Shown: piece after piece, positions 58,873 to 64,000 of the stretch | Layout of the letters: each line of letters begins with the position of its first letter | Position numbering within the stretch: the stretch's first letter is position 1 | DNA from: Sphingomonas nostoxanthinifaciens | GTDB taxonomy: Bacteria > Pseudomonadota > Alphaproteobacteria > Sphingomonadales > Sphingomonadaceae | DNA length: 64,000 nt | Assembly: GCF_019930585.1 (NCBI RefSeq) | Contig: NZ_CP082839.1 | Span: forward strand, 3,158,001-3,222,000 | Direction: 5' to 3' | The notes under the pieces: generated by a model | What the model was told of the DNA's origin: nothing | Databases searched by the model: none | What the model saw: only the letters and a program-made list of their open reading frames with translations | Position numbers and translations under genes: made by a program

Positions 58873-59028
58873 TGAGGCACCGAAACGCTATAACGCACAG
58901 AAGTTTCCTTCAAGCGTGAAATGCAACCTCGACTTGTTGCCTGCTTGCGACGAGTCGAGCATGTCAACCGACCTCCGCTGCCGGCGATCGTTTACAATTA
59001 GAGAATATAACGCGCGTTGCTCAGAGGC

Positions 59029-60789
59029 TTAGCGACGGCCGAACAACTTCTCGATGTCACCGTGGCCGAGCTTGATCCAGGTGGGCCGCCCATGATTGCA
59101 CTGGCCTGAATGGGGCGTGATCTCCATCTCGCGCAGCAGCGCGTTCATCTCGGCGACCGAAAGCAGCCGCCCCGCCCGGACCGAGCCATGACACGCCATC
59201 GTGGCGGCGATGCCGTCGAGACGCTCCCTCAGGCTGAGCGCTTCATCGTAAGCGGCGAGCTCATCGGCGAGATCGATCACCAATTGCTGGACGTCACCGG
59301 TGCCGAGCAACGCCGGCACGGCGCGCACCAGCATCGCCTTGGCGCCGAACCGTTCGAGATCCAGCCCCATCTCGGACAGTTCGGGGCCGCGCGCCTCGAG
59401 CCGATCGCAGGCAGCCTCGTCCATCTCGACGACTTCGGGCAACAGCAATGCCTGCGCCCGGACGCCGCCCTCGGCCATGCCGCGCCGCATCCGCTCCAGC
59501 ACCAGCCGTTCGTGCGCCGCATGCTGATCGACCAGGATCAGCCCGTCGGCCGCTTCCGCGACGATGTAGGTCGCGGCCACCTGCCCGCGCGCGACGCCGA
59601 GCGGATGCTCGGCCGGCGACGGCACCGACACCTCGGCAACCTCGGCACGCCCGACCGGCTGCGCCGCAAAGGCGGGCGCATGATCCCACACGGCCCCCTG
59701 CACCGGCGGCCGCGTCGGCGCCCAGGCCGGCGCGAGCGGCTCGATCTGCCATGCGCCGAGCGATGCCACCGACGTGCGCTGAGCGCTGCGATGCCCGGCG
59801 GCGTCGAGCGCGGCGCGCAGACCGCCGACGATCAGCCCGCGCACCAGCCCCGCCTCGCGGAAGCGCACCTCGGTCTTGGCGGGGTGGACGTTGACGTCGA
59901 CCTCCTCGCCCGGAACGTCGAGGAACAGCGCCAGTACCGGATGCCGATCGCGCGCGAGCAGATCCTGATAGGCGGCGCGCACGCTACCGATCAGCAGCCG
60001 GTCCTTCACCGGCCGACCGTTGACGAACAGATATTGATGGTCCGCCACGCCGCGATGGAAGGTCGGCAGCCCGGCGACGCCGCCGAGGCGGATGCCCTCG
60101 CGCATATGATCGACCGCCACCGAATTGCCGGCCAGTTCCCGGTCGATCAGCGCTGCCACGCGCTCGGGCCGGGTCTCGCCAGGTTGGACGGCGATGCTGC
60201 GGCGGCCGTCATGCTCCAGCGTGAAGCCGATCTCCGGCCGCGCCATCGCCAGCCGGCGCACAATGTCGACGCAGGCGGCATATTCGGCGCGGGCGGAACG
60301 CAGGAATTTGGCGCGCGCCGGCACGCGCGCGAACAGCCCCTCCACCTTTACCCGCGTGCCGGGCGGCAATGCGGCCGGCCCCTCGCCCGCAATCTGGCCA
60401 TTATCGACGGTGCGGCGCCATCCCTCCTGCCCGCGCACGCGGCTTTCGATCGTGAGCGTGGCGACGCTGGCGATCGAGGGCAGCGCCTCGCCCCGGAAAC
60501 CCAACGTCGCGACGCGCTCGATCGCCCCCTCTGCCCACCAGGCTTCGGGCAGCTTGGAGGTGGCATGTCGCTCCAGCGCCAGCGCCATGTCGGCGGGGCT
60601 CATGCCGCAGCCGTCGTCGATCACCTCGATCCCGCCGATTCCGCCGTCTTTCAGGCGGACGAGGATGCGTTCGGCGCCCGCGTCGATCGCATTCTCGACG
60701 AGCTCTTTCAGCGCACTGGCCGGTCGTTCGACCACTTCACCGGCGGCGATCCGGTTGACCAGATGCTCGGGGAGGCGGCGTATTGACAT
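59029..60789 (-). CDS. mutL: DNA mismatch repair protein MutL
   Basis: A 586-residue protein with the GHKL ATPase N-terminus: LVENAIDAGAERILV (ATP-binding Glu and Asn), DDGCGM and TLGFRGEALPSIASV. The C-terminal dimerisation domain includes LVDQHAAHERLVLERM and ATMACHGSVRAGRLLS, ending HGRPTWIKLGHGDIEKLFGR. It links MutS recognition to repair. Confidence 0.95.
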   Translation of the reverse strand: MSIRRLPEHLVNRIAAGEVVERPASALKELVENAIDAGAERILVRLKDGGIGGIEVIDDGCGMSPADMALALERHATSKLPEAWWAEGAIERVATLGFRGEALPSIASVATLTIESRVRGQEGWRRTVDNGQIAGEGPAALPPGTRVKVEGLFARVPARAKFLRSARAEYAACVDIVRRLAMARPEIGFTLEHDGRRSIAVQPGETRPERVAALIDRELAGNSVAVDHMREGIRLGGVAGLPTFHRGVADHQYLFVNGRPVKDRLLIGSVRAAYQDLLARDRHPVLALFLDVPGEEVDVNVHPAKTEVRFREAGLVRGLIVGGLRAALDAAGHRSAQRTSVASLGAWQIEPLAPAWAPTRPPVQGAVWDHAPAFAAQPVGRAEVAEVSVPSPAEHPLGVARGQVAATYIVAEAADGLILVDQHAAHERLVLERMRRGMAEGGVRAQALLLPEVVEMDEAACDRLEARGPELSEMGLDLERFGAKAMLVRAVPALLGTGDVQQLVIDLADELAAYDEALSLRERLDGIAATMACHGSVRAGRLLSVAEMNALLREMEITPHSGQCNHGRPTWIKLGHGDIEKLFGRR

Positions 60790-60883
60790 GGGTGCCGCTC
60801 TAGACCAAGCCGCCGACTTCCGCGACCCGGCTTATCCCCTTTCGACTGACCGATTCCCCGCCGGGCGCGCGACGGACGGATGA

Positions 60884-61930
<1,047 letters not shown>

Positions 61931-61946
61931 TCGAACGGAGGCCGTC

Positions 61947-62825
61947 ATGGCCCCGCCGCGCCATCGCGATCGTGGTTTCTCGCGCCGCCTGCAATATGGT
62001 CTGTTCTTCGGCTATGTCGCGGCGGCGCTGGGCATCGTCGTGGCGCTCGGACTCGTACTGGTCGCCAAGTTCGATCCGCTCGCCTTCCAGGGCATTCGCG
62101 GGTTCGCGCTCGACCTGACTTCCCCCGCCTCGATCCTCACGCGCCCGATCTCGCGCGGCGCCGACGATCTCGCGACCAACATCGGCGATTATGTCGCGGC
62201 GGGCAGCCAGAACGAGATGCTGCGGCGCCAGCTCGCCGCGGCCGAGCGCGGGCTCGTGCAGGCGCGGATCCTTGCGTTCGAGAATGCGCGCCTCCGCCGG
62301 ATTTCCCATCTGATCGAACAAGGCACGCAGCCGGTGGTGACCGCGCGCCTCGTCGGCTCCGATCTGGCCGGCACGCGCCGCTATGCCACGCTCGCCGCCG
62401 GCTCGGCGGACGGCGTCCGCGCCGGGCAGCCGGTGCGTGGCCCCGATGGGCTGGTCGGGCGCGTGGCCGAAGCGGGGCTGCACGCATCCCGCGTCGAATT
62501 GCTGACCGACGGCGGCAGCAGCGTGCCGCTGCGCGTGGTGCGGACGGGTGCGCCGGCGCTGGCCGAGGGGCGCGGCGCGGGCGTGCTCGACATTCATTCG
62601 ACCCAGGCCGGCGCGCCGCCGCTGGTGCGCGGCGACCTGCTCGTCACATCGGGTGTCGGCGGCGTCTATCCGCCCGATCTGCCGGTCGCGGTGGTGACCA
62701 GCACGAGCGGCGAGGTCGCGAACGGCCGGCCGCTCGCCGATCCGACCCGGCTCGACGTGGCGATGGTATTGGCGGAAGCGGCGGCGCCACCGGCGCTCGC
62801 GCCGCCGACGGGGCGGCACAAATGA
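61947..62825 (+). CDS. mreC: Rod shape-determining protein MreC
   Basis: A 292-residue protein with one N-terminal membrane helix (AAALGIVVALGLVLVAKF), a coiled coil (NEMLRRQLAAAERGLVQARI) and the two beta-barrel domains (GSADGVRAGQPVRGPDGLVG, then VRGDLLVTSGVGGVYPPDLP). It joins MreB to the PBP2-RodA machine. It overlaps mreD by 4 bp. Confidence 0.94.
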   Translation: MAPPRHRDRGFSRRLQYGLFFGYVAAALGIVVALGLVLVAKFDPLAFQGIRGFALDLTSPASILTRPISRGADDLATNIGDYVAAGSQNEMLRRQLAAAERGLVQARILAFENARLRRISHLIEQGTQPVVTARLVGSDLAGTRRYATLAAGSADGVRAGQPVRGPDGLVGRVAEAGLHASRVELLTDGGSSVPLRVVRTGAPALAEGRGAGVLDIHSTQAGAPPLVRGDLLVTSGVGGVYPPDLPVAVVTSTSGEVANGRPLADPTRLDVAMVLAEAAAPPALAPPTGRHK

Positions 62826-63334
62826 TGGCGCAGATCGAGAGCAATCTGCTCCGCCGGCCGTCGCTGCGGCTGTGGCTGGTGCCGCTCGCCTCGACCGTGG
62901 CGGGATCGATGATGGTGCTGCTGCCGATCGTCGTGACGGCACCGTCGCTGCCGCCCTTCGGCCTGCTGATCGCGCTCGGCTGGCGGCTGCGCCGACCCGA
63001 ACTCTGGCCGGCATGGGTGGCGCTGCCGCTCGGCCTTGCCGACGATCTGATCGGCGGAGCGCCGCTCGGCGTCGGCATGGCGCTGTGGACGCTCGCCTTC
63101 CTCGGCATCGACATCGCCGACCATCGCCCGATGTGGCGCGATTACTGGCTCGACTGGTGGCTGGCGATGCTTGCCATCCTGTTCGTCGGCATCGGCGGCT
63201 GGGTGCTTACGGCGTTCGCGGCGGGTGGCGGCGCGCTGTGGCCGCTGCTGCCCCAGCTCGGCTTCGCCATCCTGCTGTTCCCGGTGGTGCAGCGCCTGTG
63301 CGGCTGGCTCGACCAGTGGCGGCTGCGACGATGA
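62822..63334 (+). CDS. mreD: MreD-like membrane protein
   Basis: A 170-residue protein with about five membrane helices (STVAGSMMVLLPIVVTA, LAMLAILFVGIGGWVLTAFA and others) in the MreC-MreD-PBP2 order. It overlaps mrdA by 4 bp. Confidence 0.88.
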   Translation: MMAQIESNLLRRPSLRLWLVPLASTVAGSMMVLLPIVVTAPSLPPFGLLIALGWRLRRPELWPAWVALPLGLADDLIGGAPLGVGMALWTLAFLGIDIADHRPMWRDYWLDWWLAMLAILFVGIGGWVLTAFAAGGGALWPLLPQLGFAILLFPVVQRLCGWLDQWRLRR

Positions 63335-64000
63335 AGTCGCGCGTCCTGACCGATCAGGCGCTGGCTTTCTCCTTCACCCGGCGCGCGCTGATGCTCGGCG
63401 CGGCGCAGCTCGGCGCGGGCGGGCTGCTGGTCGGCCGCATGGCATGGTTGTCGATCGCCCAGAACGCCAAATATGATCGGCTGGCCGAGAGCAACCGCGT
63501 CCAGAGCCAGCTGATCCCGCCCCGACGCGGCTGGATCGTCGATCGCAATGGCCGGCCGATCGCGGTCAACCGCACCAGCTTTCGCGTCGATCTGATCCCC
63601 GACCGGCTGCAGGATCCCGACCGCGCGATCGACGAGCTGCGCCAGCTGCTCGCGCTGAGCCACGACGACGTCGCGCGCATCAAGGAAGCGCTCGACAAGG
63701 CGCCCGGCTACCAGCCGGTGCCGGTGATCGAGAACCTCGATTACGAGCGCTACGCCGCGGTCAGCGTGCGCCAGCCCGATCTGCCTGGCGTGGCGCCCTC
63801 CAGCGGCTTCGCGCGCAGCTACCCTGCGGGCGCCGCGGTCGGCCACCTCGTCGGCTATGTCGGGCCGGCCACCGCCGAGCAGTTTCAGGCGACGCGCGAT
63901 CCATTGCTCATCACCCCCGGCTTCAAGGTCGGCAAGGAGGGGCTGGAGAAGTCGATGGAGCCGTGGCTGCGCGGCAAGGCCGGCGCCAAGCGCACCGAGG
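63331..64000 (+). CDS. mrdA: Penicillin-binding protein 2 (partial)
   Basis: The first 223 codons are present; the gene runs off the right edge. An N-terminal membrane helix is followed by LIPPRRGWIVDRNGRPIAVN and AGAAVGHLVGYVGPATAEQF, with KVGKEGLEKSMEPWLRGKAG near the edge, all typical of class B PBP2 pedestal domains. The transpeptidase domain is outside the window. Confidence 0.93.
   Translation, partial: MKSRVLTDQALAFSFTRRALMLGAAQLGAGGLLVGRMAWLSIAQNAKYDRLAESNRVQSQLIPPRRGWIVDRNGRPIAVNRTSFRVDLIPDRLQDPDRAIDELRQLLALSHDDVARIKEALDKAPGYQPVPVIENLDYERYAAVSVRQPDLPGVAPSSGFARSYPAGAAVGHLVGYVGPATAEQFQATRDPLLITPGFKVGKEGLEKSMEPWLRGKAGAKRTE

Noticed and set aside
59110..60786. A 558-residue plus-strand frame
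   Set aside because: Antisense of mutL; composition and context show it is a shadow.

Overview
The window comes from a high-GC alphaproteobacterium, most likely Sphingomonas or a close relative. The signs are PEPxxWA-CTERM proteins, a PopZ/DUF2497 protein next to TolC and a PCMT-like protein, a GapR/DUF2312 protein, and the mutL and mreB-mreC-mreD-mrdA order. Host chromosome occupies about 1-3925 and 55922-64000. Between them lies one prophage of about 52 kb, bounded by a 43-bp direct repeat (3926-3968 and 55879-55921). The repeat is the 5' part of a tRNA-Cys gene; the complete tRNA-Cys is at the right end.

Left host arm (1-3925, minus strand): a truncated gene, a palindromic intergenic repeat, a small zinc-ribbon membrane protein, an ArsC/Spx-like protein, a PopZ-like protein, TolC and a PCMT-like methyltransferase. 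Right host arm (55922-64000): ilvD, a PEPxxWA-CTERM protein, a small hypothetical gene, mutL, and the cell-shape operon mreB-mreC-mreD-mrdA, cut by the window end.

Prophage, left to right. The integrase (with a one-base frameshift) and an excisionase-like protein come first. A leftward run of small overlapping genes (6234-9969) follows, then a HIRAN protein. Next come a three-Cys-motif DUF5131 protein and its partner TcmP, a CI-like S24 repressor and a Cro-like protein. The early operon (13464-17490) encodes a DNA methyltransferase, a phage sliding clamp (DnaN) and a GapR homologue. Replication-type genes, a NusG-like protein and a tRNA-Gly follow. The late operon (20800-48465) encodes HNH nuclease, terminase (large subunit frameshifted), prohead protease, capsid, portal, connector and tail proteins of an HK97/lambda-like siphophage with GTA-like features, a tail-tip protein ending in a Hint-like domain, an SGNH-hydrolase tail protein, holin-like proteins and a GH19 endolysin. 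The right arm (48408-55750), almost all leftward, is cargo: a methyl-accepting chemotaxis protein, a decayed adenine methyltransferase, two PEPxxWA-CTERM exported proteins, an SRAP protein and small unknown genes.

Control: three copies of the palindrome TGTGCCC-N5-GGGCAYA and one variant flank cI/cro and the leftward operon. In both candidate lytic promoters the palindrome lies in the spacer between -35 and -10, so one repressor probably holds both arms silent. TcmP starts 24 bp after cI on the same strand, the place lambda uses for rexAB. It is therefore probably expressed in the lysogen, which makes TcmP plus DUF5131 the best candidate in this window for an undescribed lysogen-expressed system.
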